From contig NZ_JACIDZ010000001.1 of assembly GCF_014196625.1 (NCBI RefSeq), positions 372,001 to 436,000 of the forward strand: a DNA stretch of 64,000 bases. Reading direction: 5' to 3'. The DNA is from Martelella radicis. Lineage in GTDB: Bacteria > Pseudomonadota > Alphaproteobacteria > Rhizobiales > Rhizobiaceae. The stretch's first letter is position 1; each line of letters begins with the position of its first letter. The notes beneath the pieces are model-generated. The model was not told where the DNA came from, made no database searches, and worked only from the letters and a program-made list of their open reading frames with translations. Both the position numbers and the translations under genes were made by a program. Below are positions 32,622 to 41,356 of this stretch, piece after piece.

Positions 32622-34202
32622 TTGAACCAAAACAATAATCAGGAGAGCGGATCGCTGCTGTCCGTTCGGGGTCTGACAAAATATTTCGGGACTTTCGCCG
32701 CATGCGACGGCATCGATCTCACCATCGACAAGGGCGAAATTCACGCTTTGCTCGGCGAAAACGGCGCTGGCAAATCCACACTGGTGAAGATGCTGTTCGG
32801 GGTGCTGGAGCCCTCCGAAGGCGAAATCCTGTGGGAGGGAAAGCCGCAGCGGATTGAGGCGCCGGCCGCCGCCCGTAAGATCGGCATCGGCATGGTGTTC
32901 CAGCATTTCTCGCTGTTCGAGGCGCTGACCGTTGCCGAAAATATCGCACTGTCGCTCGATCCCGGCATTTCGCTTGCCAAGATCGCGGAGGAATCGCGCA
33001 GGCTCTCCGTCGAATACGGCCTGCCGCTCGATCCGCGCGCCCATGTGGCGGATCTGTCCGTTGGCGAGCGCCAGCGAATCGAGATCGTGCGCGCGCTGCT
33101 GCAAAATCCAAGTCTGATCATTCTCGATGAACCGACATCGGTGCTGACCCCGCAGGAGGCGGACCGGCTGTTCGAGACGCTCGCCAAACTGAAGGCGGAG
33201 GGACGATCAGTTCTCTACATCTCCCACCGGCTGGAGGAAGTGCAGCGCATCTGCGACAAGGCGACAGTGCTGCGCCACGGCAAGGTGACGGGCGACTGCA
33301 ATCCGCGCAACGAGACGGCGTCCTCTCTGGCCCGCATGATGGTCGGTGGCGAAGTATCCGAGATTACCCGACCGGAAGCGATGACGGCCGGCAGGGTTCT
33401 GCTTGAGGCAAAGGGGCTGACCGCGCCGGCGCGCACCCCGTTCTCAACGGCGCTGAAAAACATCTATCTCGAGGTCAAGGCGGGAGAGGTGCTGGCGATC
33501 GCTGGGGTGGCCGGCAACGGTCAGTCGGAGCTGTTCGACGCGCTTTCGGGCGAATATCCGGTGGACGACAACATTTCCATCCAGATCGACGGCCAGCCTG
33601 TCGGCTCGAAAGGCATCAATGCCCGGCGAAAGCTCGGCGCGGGGTTCGTTCCCGAGGAGCGCCACGGGCATGCCGCGGTGACCGGCATGACGCTTTCGGA
33701 AAACCTCATCCTCGCGCGCAACCAGGCCGAATCGGAGACCTTTCTGGCCGCTGGGCCGCTGAGAGTCATCCGCCGCGCGGTCGCCCGCGCGAGGACCGGC
33801 GAAATCGCCGGCTTCATGGATGTGCGCAAGAGCGGCGAGAACCCGGCGGCGGGTTCGCTCTCCGGCGGCAATCTGCAGAAATTCATCGTCGGGCGCGAGC
33901 TTGACCGCAAGCCCAAGGTCATCATCGTCAATCAGCCAACCTGGGGCGTGGATGCCGGCGCTGCGGCCCATATCCGCCAGTCCTTGGTCGACCTTGCCAA
34001 ATCCGGTTCCGCCGTTCTGGTGATCTCCCAGGATCTCGACGAGATCTTTGAAATTGCCACGAGGATCGCCGTGATTTCCGAGGGGAAGCTGTCCGACAGC
34101 CATCCGGCCGAAACGATGACGCGCGAGCGGATCGGGTTGTTGATGGGCGGCATCCATGGCGAGGATGCGGGCAAGGATGTGGAGACTGCCGATGCGCATT
34201 GA
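32622..34202 (+). CDS. ABC transporter ATP-binding protein (BMP/nucleoside-type, double ATPase)
   Basis: Energy-coupling subunit of 526 residues with two ABC domains. Domain 1 has Walker A GENGAGKS (45-52), signature LSVGERQR and Walker B LIILDEPTSV. Domain 2 has a degenerate Walker A (GVAGNGQSE) and signature LSGGNLQK, as in RbsA/MglA-like and YufO-like proteins. The start is TTG, supported by GGAGG five bases upstream. It overlaps the permease gene by 11 bases and is first in a four-gene operon. Substrate is inferred as a nucleoside from the BMP-family binding protein. Confidence 0.94.
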   Translation: MNQNNNQESGSLLSVRGLTKYFGTFAACDGIDLTIDKGEIHALLGENGAGKSTLVKMLFGVLEPSEGEILWEGKPQRIEAPAAARKIGIGMVFQHFSLFEALTVAENIALSLDPGISLAKIAEESRRLSVEYGLPLDPRAHVADLSVGERQRIEIVRALLQNPSLIILDEPTSVLTPQEADRLFETLAKLKAEGRSVLYISHRLEEVQRICDKATVLRHGKVTGDCNPRNETASSLARMMVGGEVSEITRPEAMTAGRVLLEAKGLTAPARTPFSTALKNIYLEVKAGEVLAIAGVAGNGQSELFDALSGEYPVDDNISIQIDGQPVGSKGINARRKLGAGFVPEERHGHAAVTGMTLSENLILARNQAESETFLAAGPLRVIRRAVARARTGEIAGFMDVRKSGENPAAGSLSGGNLQKFIVGRELDRKPKVIIVNQPTWGVDAGAAAHIRQSLVDLAKSGSAVLVISQDLDEIFEIATRIAVISEGKLSDSHPAETMTRERIGLLMGGIHGEDAGKDVETADAH

Positions 34203-35280
34203 ACTTGAACGGCGCGCCGACAGTTCGCCGCTGTTTTCGCTGCTTTCGCCGCTGATCGCCTTCGGCCTGACCGTGTTTTTCGGCGCGATCATGTTCGCGC
34301 TTCTGGGCAAGGACCCGATCGAGGCGCTCTACAGCTTCTTCATCGAGCCGCTGTTCGACATCTGGTCGCTGCACGAACTGATGATCAAGGCCGCGCCGCT
34401 GATCATGATCGCGGTGGGGCTGACGGTCTGTTACCGCTCCAACATCTGGAACATTGGCGCGGAGGGTCAGTTCACCGTCGGCGCCATCGTCGGCTCCATC
34501 GTGCCAGTCTATTTCTACGAATGGTCATCGCCGCTGCTTCTGCCGATCATGCTTGTCATGGGCGCTGTCGGCGGCGCGCTTTATGCCGGCATTCCCGCGC
34601 TGTTGAAGAACTATTTCAACACCAATGAGATCCTGACCTCGCTTATGCTGGTCTATGTCGCTCAGCTTTTCCTCGACTGGCTGGTGCGCGGCGCGTGGCG
34701 CAATCCGCAGGGCTTCAATTTTCCGCAGACGCGCGAATTCGTCGATGCCGCAATGCTGCCGGAAATGGTTGCTTCCGGCCGTGCCCATTACGGTTTCGCG
34801 CTTGCGATTCTGGCCGCGCTCGTCGTCTGGTTCATGATGCGCTTCACGCTGAAGGGCTTTGAAGTGAACGTCATCGGCCAGTCGCAGCGGGCAGGGCGGT
34901 TCGCCGGCTTCTCGTCGCGCAAGATGGTCTGGTTCTGCTTCCTGCTCTCCGGCGGGTTGGCAGGCCTTGCCGGCATCTCCGAGGTCTCCGGCGCGCTTGG
35001 TTATCTCCAGCCGCAGATTTCGCCCGGCTACGGCTTCACCGCCATCATCGTCGCATTCCTCGGGCGTCTCAATCCGCTTGGCGCGATTGTCTCCGGTCTG
35101 GTGCTAGCGCTGACCTATATCGGCGGCGAGGGCGTGCAGTTCACGCTGGGCGTCTCCGACAAGGTGACGCGCGTGTTCCAGGGCATGCTTCTGTTTTTCG
35201 TTCTCTCCTGCGACACTCTGATCCTCTACAAGGTGCGGGTCGTCTTCGCGGGCAAGTCGTCTGAGGGGAAAGCGTCATGA
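34192..35280 (+). CDS. ABC transporter permease 1 (BMP/nucleoside-type)
   Basis: A 362-residue membrane protein with 8-10 hydrophobic helices and the BPD_transp_2 family pattern: LTVCYRSNIWNIGAEGQFTVG (read in parts), ALLKNYFNTNEILTSLMLVY and GLAGLAGISEVSG. It forms the translocation channel with the second permease. ATG 34192 (RIELERRADSS) overlaps the ATPase stop by 11 bases; an in-frame ATG at 34156 is less likely. Its stop overlaps the next start as ATGA. Confidence 0.94.
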   Translation: MRIELERRADSSPLFSLLSPLIAFGLTVFFGAIMFALLGKDPIEALYSFFIEPLFDIWSLHELMIKAAPLIMIAVGLTVCYRSNIWNIGAEGQFTVGAIVGSIVPVYFYEWSSPLLLPIMLVMGAVGGALYAGIPALLKNYFNTNEILTSLMLVYVAQLFLDWLVRGAWRNPQGFNFPQTREFVDAAMLPEMVASGRAHYGFALAILAALVVWFMMRFTLKGFEVNVIGQSQRAGRFAGFSSRKMVWFCFLLSGGLAGLAGISEVSGALGYLQPQISPGYGFTAIIVAFLGRLNPLGAIVSGLVLALTYIGGEGVQFTLGVSDKVTRVFQGMLLFFVLSCDTLILYKVRVVFAGKSSEGKAS

Positions 35281-36194
35281 TCGTCGAAGCCATTCTCCTC
35301 ACCGTCATCACCGCATCGACGCCGCTGGTGCTGGCCGCAATCGGCGAACTCGTCTGCGAGCGCGCCGGCGTCCTAAACCTCGGTGTTGAGGGCATGATGG
35401 TCATGGGCGCTGTCGGTGCCTTCGCCGCCGCTCATGCCACCGGTTCGCCCTATGTTGGCATGCTGGCCGGCCTTGCAACCGGCGCGGTCTTCTCGCTGCT
35501 CTTCGGGTTCCTCACGCTGACGCTGGTGGCCAACCAGGTTGCGACGGGCCTGGCGCTCACCATTCTGGGGCAGGGGCTCTCGGCGATGATCGGCGAAAAC
35601 CTTGTCGGCCGGGCCGGGGTGAAAATGCCGTCATTTGACATTCCGGTGCTTTCCGATATCCCCTTCATCGGACCGTTGCTGTTTGATCAGGATCTGTTCT
35701 TCTACCTGTCGATCGCCATTGTGGCCGGCACCTCCTGGTTCCTGTTCAAGACGCGCAAGGGCCTCGTGCTCCGCGCCGTCGGCGACAGTCACGCCTCGGC
35801 TCACGCGCTCGGCATCAATGTCATCGGCATTCGCTATCTCGCCGTCATGTTCGGCGGCGCGTGCGCGGGCCTTGCCGGCGCGCAGCTTTCTCTGGTCTAC
35901 ACGCCGCAATGGACGGAGAACATGGCCGCGGGCAGGGGCTGGATCGCGCTGGCGCTGGTGGTGTTTGCCTCGTGGCGGCCCTGGGGCGTTCTGCTCGGCG
36001 GTTATCTTTTCGGCGCCGTCACCATCGGCCAGCTTCATGCCCAGGCCTTCGGCATCGCCATCCCCTCGCAGTTCCTCTCGGCGCTGCCTTACGCGGTGAC
36101 CATTCTCGTCCTCGTCATCATCTCGCAGAACCGCAGGATGACGCTGATCAACACGCCGGCGGCGCTTGGCAAACCCTTTGTGCCGGACCGCTAG
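35277..36194 (+). CDS. ABC transporter permease 2 (BMP/nucleoside-type)
   Basis: A 305-residue membrane protein of the same BPD_transp_2 family. Key stretches are ELVCERAGVLNLGVEGMMVMG, in two parts, LTLVANQVATGLALTILG and AVGDSHASAHALGINV. It pairs with permease 1. Start and stop are tightly packed: ATGA overlap upstream and 45 bases to the binding-protein gene. No sign of damage. Confidence 0.94.
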   Translation: MIVEAILLTVITASTPLVLAAIGELVCERAGVLNLGVEGMMVMGAVGAFAAAHATGSPYVGMLAGLATGAVFSLLFGFLTLTLVANQVATGLALTILGQGLSAMIGENLVGRAGVKMPSFDIPVLSDIPFIGPLLFDQDLFFYLSIAIVAGTSWFLFKTRKGLVLRAVGDSHASAHALGINVIGIRYLAVMFGGACAGLAGAQLSLVYTPQWTENMAAGRGWIALALVVFASWRPWGVLLGGYLFGAVTIGQLHAQAFGIAIPSQFLSALPYAVTILVLVIISQNRRMTLINTPAALGKPFVPDR

Positions 36195-36239
36195 GCAAGG
36201 TAAACTTATCATTTCAGATCAAACCGAAAGAGGTGAACG

Positions 36240-37316
36240 ATGAAATCCCTGAAACTCGCACTTGCCGCCTCAGCGGCTGTCATGGCCGGCTTTGCTGCCA
36301 CGGGCGCCGCTGCCCAGGAAGACGTCAAGGCCTGCTTCGTCTATGTCGGTTCGGCGACCGACGGCGGCTGGACCCAGGCCCATGACATAGCCCGTCAGGA
36401 GCTGGAAGCCACGCTGGACGTTGAAACCGCCTATATCGAAAATGTTCCGGAAGGCCCGGACGCCGAGCGTGCGATCGAGCGCATGGCCCGTTCCGGCTGC
36501 ACCATCGTCTTCACCACCTCCTTCGGCTTCATGGAACCGACGCTGAAGGTTGCCGCCAAATATCCGGACGTGAAGTTCGAACACGCAACCGGTTACAAGA
36601 CGGCGGACAATGTCGCGACCTACAATTCGCGCTTCTATGAGGGCCGTTACATTTCCGGCGTTATCGCCGGTTCGGTCTCCGAAAGCGGCATCGGCGGCTA
36701 TATCGGATCCTTCCCGATCCCGGAAGTCGTGATGGGCATCGATGCCTTCCAGCTCGGCGCGCAGTCGGTCAACCCCGACTTCACCACCAAGGTCGTCTGG
36801 GCCAATACGTGGTTCGACCCGGGCCGCGAAGCCGACGCCGCCAAGGCGCTGATCGACCAGGGCGTCGACGTTCTGGCGCAGCATACCGACACGACCGCGC
36901 CGATGCAGATTGCCGCTGAGCGTGGCGTCAAGGCTTTCGGCCAGGCTTCCGACATGATCAAGGCTGGTCCTGAAACGCAGCTGACGGCGATCCTCGACAC
37001 CTGGGCGCCCTATTACATCAAGCGCGTCAAGGCGGTTGAAGACGGCACCTGGACCTCGGAACAGAGCTGGGACGGCCTGAAGGACGGCATTCTGTCGATG
37101 GCGCCCTACACCAACATGCCCGATGACGTGAAGGCGCTGGCTGAAGAGACCGAGGCCAAGATCATCTCCGGCGAATTGAAGCCGTTTACCGGTCCGGTCA
37201 CCCTGCAGGACGGCACGCCGTGGCTCGCCGAAGGCGAGGAAGCCGATGACGGCACTCTGCTCGGACTCAACGTTCTGGTCGAAGGCGTTGACGGAACAAT
37301 TCCGAGCTCGGAATGA
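36240..37316 (+). CDS. BMP-family (PnrA-like) periplasmic substrate-binding protein
   Basis: 358 residues. An N-terminal signal peptide of about 25 residues ends near TGAAAQ; there is no lipobox cysteine, so the protein is free in the periplasm. The mature start KACFVYVGSATDGGWTQAHD corresponds to the BMP/PnrA purine-nucleoside-binding motif with GW and HD. ERMARSGCTIVFTTSFGFM and AQHTDTTAPMQIAAERG are further family stretches. It is last in the operon and followed by a strong terminator. Nucleoside import is the likely role, but other BMP ligands exist. Confidence 0.93.
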   Translation: MKSLKLALAASAAVMAGFAATGAAAQEDVKACFVYVGSATDGGWTQAHDIARQELEATLDVETAYIENVPEGPDAERAIERMARSGCTIVFTTSFGFMEPTLKVAAKYPDVKFEHATGYKTADNVATYNSRFYEGRYISGVIAGSVSESGIGGYIGSFPIPEVVMGIDAFQLGAQSVNPDFTTKVVWANTWFDPGREADAAKALIDQGVDVLAQHTDTTAPMQIAAERGVKAFGQASDMIKAGPETQLTAILDTWAPYYIKRVKAVEDGTWTSEQSWDGLKDGILSMAPYTNMPDDVKALAEETEAKIISGELKPFTGPVTLQDGTPWLAEGEEADDGTLLGLNVLVEGVDGTIPSSE

Positions 37317-37338
37317 TCCCGGCACAACCGATACAGGA

Positions 37339-37364
37339 AAGGCGCCCGCAAGGGCGCCTTTTTT
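37339..37364 (+). terminator. Terminator of the BMP-type ABC operon
   Basis: Stem AAGGCGCCC (37339-37347) with 37352-37360, GCAA tetraloop, then a run of Ts. It lies 22 bases after the binding-protein stop. Confidence 0.92.
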
Positions 37365-37380
37365 GTTGCGTCCCGGCTAG

Positions 37381-37426
37381 CGCATCGGCCCGAAAATCGG
37401 AATCGATTTTCGGAAAGCACGATGCG
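37381..37426. repeat. RIME-like palindromic intergenic element
   Basis: Nested inverted repeats: CGCATCG (37381-37387) with CGATGCG (37420-37426), and CCGAAAATCG (37390-37399) with CGATTTTCGG (37404-37413). This wording closely resembles rhizobial intergenic mosaic elements as I remember them. A genome search would settle whether it is repeated. Confidence 0.6.
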
Positions 37427-37438
37427 TAGATTCAATAG

Positions 37439-37486
37439 TTAGAGCGTCCTTTGTGCGTCCGAATGGACGCACAAAGGACGCTCTAA
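37439..37486. repeat. Perfect 22-bp-stem palindrome
   Basis: The arms 37439-37460 and 37465-37486 are exact inverted copies (TTAGAGCGTCC outermost, GTGCGTCC inward) around a GAAT loop. It stands 12 bases after the RIME-like element and 93 bases before glmU. No T run follows, so it is not a simple terminator. Confidence 0.9.
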
Positions 37487-37579
37487 TGTCTGAAACGGAT
37501 AAACTTCATTCATAATTTTTGAATAGGTCTCGGGCACGAATACGCTAAAAGCGGTAACCGGTTCGCATATGGAGGTTTC

Positions 37580-38935
37580 ATGTCACGCAGCGCTCTGGCC
37601 ATTGTTCTTGCCGCCGGCGACGGCACCAGGATGAAATCGGACAAGACCAAGATGCTGCATGAAGTGGCCGGCCGCGCCATGGCGGCCCATGTGGTCGACA
37701 CCGTTGCCCGCTCCGGCGTGAACGAGACGGTGCTTGTCGTCGGGCGGGACGGCGACAAGGTCGCTGCCGCCTGCGCCGCGCCGCAAAAGGCGCTTCGAAC
37801 CTTCGAGCAGACGGAACGCCTCGGCACCGCCCATGCCGTGCTTGCCGCGCGCGAGGCGATTGCCGCCGGCTTTGACGACCTCATCGTCACCTATGGCGAT
37901 ACGCCCTTGATCACCGCCGAAACGCTCGGCCGGGCCCGCTCCGCGCTGGCCGAAGGCAGTGACGTGGTGGTCATCGGCTTCGAAGCCGGCGATCCGACGG
38001 GCTACGGCCGACTGCTGGTGCGCGACGGGGCGCTGACGGCAATCCGCGAGGAAAAGGATGCAAGCGCCGACGAACGCGCGGTGAGGCTCTGCAACAGCGG
38101 CCTGATGGCGCTCAACGGCCGTCGCGCGCTCGCGTTCCTCGATGCGATCGGCAATGACAACGCCAAGGGCGAGTTTTACCTGACGGATGTGGTCGAAGTG
38201 GCGCTCGCAAAGGGTGGTAAGGCGAGCGTGGTGATGGCCGAGCCCGACGAGGTGCTTGGCTGCAACAACCGCGCCGAGCTCGCCGAACTTGAACGCATCT
38301 GGCAGGCGCGCCGCCGCCGCGAACTGATGCTTGAGGGCGTGACCATGATCGCCCCGGAGACGGTGTTCCTGTCCTATGATACCGAGATCGGGCCCGACAC
38401 GGTGATCGAGCCCAATGTCTGGTTCGGGCCGGGCGTGCGCATTGCCGCCAATGTCACCATCCATGCCTTCAGCCATATCGAAGGCGCTTCGGTCGCTTCC
38501 GGCAGCCAGGTGGGGCCGTTTGCGCGCCTCAGACCCGGCGCGGTGCTGCATGACGATGCCAAGGTCGGCAATTTCTGCGAAGTGAAGAACGGCGATATCG
38601 GCGTCGGCGCCAAGGTCAACCATCTGAGCTATATCGGCGACGCCAGCATAGGCGCGAAGGCCAATATCGGCGCGGGAACGATCACCTGCAATTATGACGG
38701 CGTCAACAAGGCACGGACAACGATCGGCGACAACGCCTTCATCGGCTCCAATTCGGCACTGGTCGCGCCGGTCGCGATCGGCAACGGCGCCTATGTCGGC
38801 TCCGGCAGCGTGATCACCACCGACGTGCCGGACAATGCGCTGGCGATCGCGCGCGGTCGGCAGGAAAACAGGGAAGGGCGGGCCGAACTGATCCGCGCCC
38901 GCGCCATCAAGGCGGCGAAACAATCAAAATCCTAG
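37580..38935 (+). CDS. glmU: Bifunctional GlmU (UDP-GlcNAc synthesis)
   Basis: Acetylates glucosamine-1-phosphate and then uridylylates it to UDP-GlcNAc for peptidoglycan and lipid A. 451 residues: an N-terminal pyrophosphorylase with [11 protein letters not shown] at 10-20 and GDTPLI, then a C-terminal left-handed beta-helix acetyltransferase of hexapeptide repeats with [10 protein letters not shown] and [20 protein letters not shown] (in parts). GGAGG lies 5 bases before ATG. Followed 24 bases later by glmS, the preceding step, so the two form an amino-sugar operon. Confidence 0.98.
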   Translation: MSRSALAIVLAAGDGTRMKSDKTKMLHEVAGRAMAAHVVDTVARSGVNETVLVVGRDGDKVAAACAAPQKALRTFEQTERLGTAHAVLAAREAIAAGFDDLIVTYGDTPLITAETLGRARSALAEGSDVVVIGFEAGDPTGYGRLLVRDGALTAIREEKDASADERAVRLCNSGLMALNGRRALAFLDAIGNDNAKGEFYLTDVVEVALAKGGKASVVMAEPDEVLGCNNRAELAELERIWQARRRRELMLEGVTMIAPETVFLSYDTEIGPDTVIEPNVWFGPGVRIAANVTIHAFSHIEGASVASGSQVGPFARLRPGAVLHDDAKVGNFCEVKNGDIGVGAKVNHLSYIGDASIGAKANIGAGTITCNYDGVNKARTTIGDNAFIGSNSALVAPVAIGNGAYVGSGSVITTDVPDNALAIARGRQENREGRAELIRARAIKAAKQSKS

Positions 38936-38959
38936 AATTTCAGCGGAGAGAACAGCGGA

Positions 38960-40789
38960 ATGTGCGGAATTGTCGGAATTGTCGGCCGCGAGCCGGTCGC
39001 CGAGCGGCTTGTCGATGCGTTGAAGCGCCTGGAATATCGCGGCTATGATTCCGCCGGCATCGTCGTCATCGAGGCTGATGGAGCGCTTTCCAGAAGGCGC
39101 GCGCCGGGCAAGCTTGAAAACCTGCGCGCCCGCCTTTCAGAGGATCCTGTCGACGGCGTGACCGGCATAGCCCATACCCGCTGGGCGACCCATGGCGTGC
39201 CGAACGAGACCAATGCGCATCCCCATGTCGCCGGCGATGTCGCCGTGGTCCACAATGGCATCATCGAGAATTTCGCCGAACTGCGCGCCGAGCTTGCGGC
39301 GGACGGCGTGGTGTTCGAGACCGAGACCGACACGGAAATCGTCGCGAGGCTGCTGGACAAGCACCGCCGCGCAGGCCTTGCGCCGCGTGACGCAGTGCTC
39401 GCCATGCTGCAAAGGGTCACCGGCGCCTTCGCCCTGGTGATCCTGTTCCAGGACCGGCCGGAAACGCTCTATGTTGCCCGCTACGGTCCGCCGTTGGCCG
39501 TCGGTTACGGTTCCTCGGAAATGTATGTCGGTTCGGACGCGATCGCGCTTGCGCCCTTTGCCGACGGAATTTCCTATCTCGAGGACGGCGACATGGCGAT
39601 CATCGATCGTGACGGCGTCGAGTTCTGCGATTTCTCCGGTGCGCCCGTTTCCCGCAAGCGCCAGCCGCTGCAGCTCTCCTCGATGCTGATCGACAAGGGC
39701 AATCACCGCCACTTCATGGAGAAGGAAATCTTCGACCAGCCGGAGGTGATCTCGCACACGCTCGGCCATTATTGCGATTTCGCCAACCAGCGGGCGCAGA
39801 CGGATGGCGACGGGATCGATTTCTCGAACGTCTCGAAGCTGGCAATCGCGGCCTGCGGCACCGCCTACCTGTCCGGCCTGATCGGCAAGTACTGGATCGA
39901 GCGCTTCGCCCGGCTGCCCGTCGAGATCGACGTCGCATCGGAATTCCGTTATCGCGAAATGCCGCTGTCGGAAGACCAGCTGGCGCTGTTCATCTCGCAG
40001 TCCGGCGAGACCGCCGATACGCTGGCATCGCTGCGCTATTGCAAGGCCAACGGTGTCAGGACCGGCGCGCTCGTCAACGTCACCGGCTCGACGATTGCTC
40101 GCGAGGCCGATGCGGTCTTTCCCATTCTCGCCGGGCCGGAGATTTCGGTCGCCTCGACCAAGGCCTTCACCTGCCAGCTCGCGCTGATGGCCTCATTGGC
40201 GCTGAGAGCAGGACGCGAACGCGGGACGTTGTCGCTGGAGGAGGAGCAGGCGCTCGTTCACCAGCTTTCGGAAGTGCCGCGACTGATGAACCGGGTGCTG
40301 CATGCAGTCCAGCCGCAGATCGAACGCCTGGCGCGGGAACTGTCGCGCTTCCACCACGTGCTCTATCTCGGCCGCGGCACAAGCTATCCGCTGGCGCTGG
40401 AAGGCGCGCTGAAGCTGAAGGAAATCACCTATATCCACGCCGAGGGCTATGCCGCGGGCGAACTGAAGCACGGACCGATCGCGCTGATCGACGAAAATAT
40501 GCCGGTCATCGTCATCGCGCCGCATGACCGGTTCTTCGAAAAGACGGTCTCCAACATGCAGGAAGTCGCCGCCCGCGACGGCCGTATCGTCTTCATCACC
40601 GATGAGGCCGGAGCGGCCGCGTCCGACCTGAAGACCATGGAGACGATCGTGCTGCCGGACATGCCGGAATTCATCGCGCCCATGGTGTTCGCCCTGCCGA
40701 TCCAGTTGCTGGCCTATCACACGGCCGTCTTCATGGGCACGGATGCCGACCAGCCGCGCAACCTTGCCAAGGCCGTGACGGTGGAGTGA
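38960..40789 (+). CDS. glmS: Glutamine-fructose-6-phosphate aminotransferase GlmS
   Basis: Makes glucosamine-6-phosphate from fructose-6-phosphate and glutamine. 609 residues: an N-terminal glutaminase with nucleophile Cys2 (MCGIVGIVG), GYDSAGI and HTRWATHG, then two SIS sugar-isomerase domains (IAACGTAYLSG, SQSGETADT, STKAFTCQL) and the C-terminal DQPRNLAKAVTVE. No glmS ribozyme is expected or seen in the 24-base glmU-glmS gap. Confidence 0.98.
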   Translation: MCGIVGIVGREPVAERLVDALKRLEYRGYDSAGIVVIEADGALSRRRAPGKLENLRARLSEDPVDGVTGIAHTRWATHGVPNETNAHPHVAGDVAVVHNGIIENFAELRAELAADGVVFETETDTEIVARLLDKHRRAGLAPRDAVLAMLQRVTGAFALVILFQDRPETLYVARYGPPLAVGYGSSEMYVGSDAIALAPFADGISYLEDGDMAIIDRDGVEFCDFSGAPVSRKRQPLQLSSMLIDKGNHRHFMEKEIFDQPEVISHTLGHYCDFANQRAQTDGDGIDFSNVSKLAIAACGTAYLSGLIGKYWIERFARLPVEIDVASEFRYREMPLSEDQLALFISQSGETADTLASLRYCKANGVRTGALVNVTGSTIAREADAVFPILAGPEISVASTKAFTCQLALMASLALRAGRERGTLSLEEEQALVHQLSEVPRLMNRVLHAVQPQIERLARELSRFHHVLYLGRGTSYPLALEGALKLKEITYIHAEGYAAGELKHGPIALIDENMPVIVIAPHDRFFEKTVSNMQEVAARDGRIVFITDEAGAAASDLKTMETIVLPDMPEFIAPMVFALPIQLLAYHTAVFMGTDADQPRNLAKAVTVE

Positions 40790-40849
40790 GACGTATCAAG
40801 TCGCATTCCTATCAAATGTGATAATCTACGCGGCCAGGAGGATCACACC

Positions 40850-41350
40850 ATGAAGATACGCCGCGAACGCTTCGAAGATGTCAGAGCCGTTGATGCGCTT
40901 GTGCGTCGCGCCTTCTACAACCATCCGCACAGCGACGGGAGCGAACCGGATATCGTGCGGCGGCTCAGAAAGACCTGCGCCCTTGCTCTGGCCCTTGTCG
41001 CAGAGGAAGACGGCAAGGTTGTCGGCCACATCGCGTTCTCGCCGGTTGGCTTTTCCGATGGCGCCAGAGACTGGTTCGGCGTCGGTCCCCTTGCGGTCGA
41101 TCCCGACTACCAGCGCAAGGGCATCGGCTCGTCGCTGCTGCTGGGCGGGCTTGAACTCCTGAAGGATGATGGCGCGCGCGGCGCCGTTCTGGTCGGCGAT
41201 CCCGGCTTTTACGGACGTTACGGCTTCCAGGCGGAACCCAGCGTGACGCTTGAGGGCGTGCCGCCCGAAAACCTTCTGCTTCTGCCTTTCGATGATGACG
41301 TGCCTTCGGGCGCGGTTGCCTTCCATCAGGCGTTTTTCGGTGAAGTGTGA
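40850..41350 (+). CDS. GNAT-family N-acetyltransferase (YhbS-like)
   Basis: A 166-residue acyl-CoA-dependent acetyltransferase. Motif A is visible as LAVDPDYQRKGIGSSLL, followed by LVGDPGFYGRYGF, which is typical of the YhbS-like branch. The acceptor is unknown. AGGAGG is 8 bases upstream. A TATCA-AATG-TGATA inverted repeat sits at about 40809-40822 in the gap after glmS. It converges on recG with 6 bases between stops. Confidence 0.92.
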   Translation: MKIRRERFEDVRAVDALVRRAFYNHPHSDGSEPDIVRRLRKTCALALALVAEEDGKVVGHIAFSPVGFSDGARDWFGVGPLAVDPDYQRKGIGSSLLLGGLELLKDDGARGAVLVGDPGFYGRYGFQAEPSVTLEGVPPENLLLLPFDDDVPSGAVAFHQAFFGEV

Positions 41351-41356
41351 AGGGCC

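Noticed and set aside
38936-38959. glmS ribozyme upstream of glmS
   Set aside because: The gap is only 24 bases, too short for the ribozyme, which is mostly found in Firmicutes.
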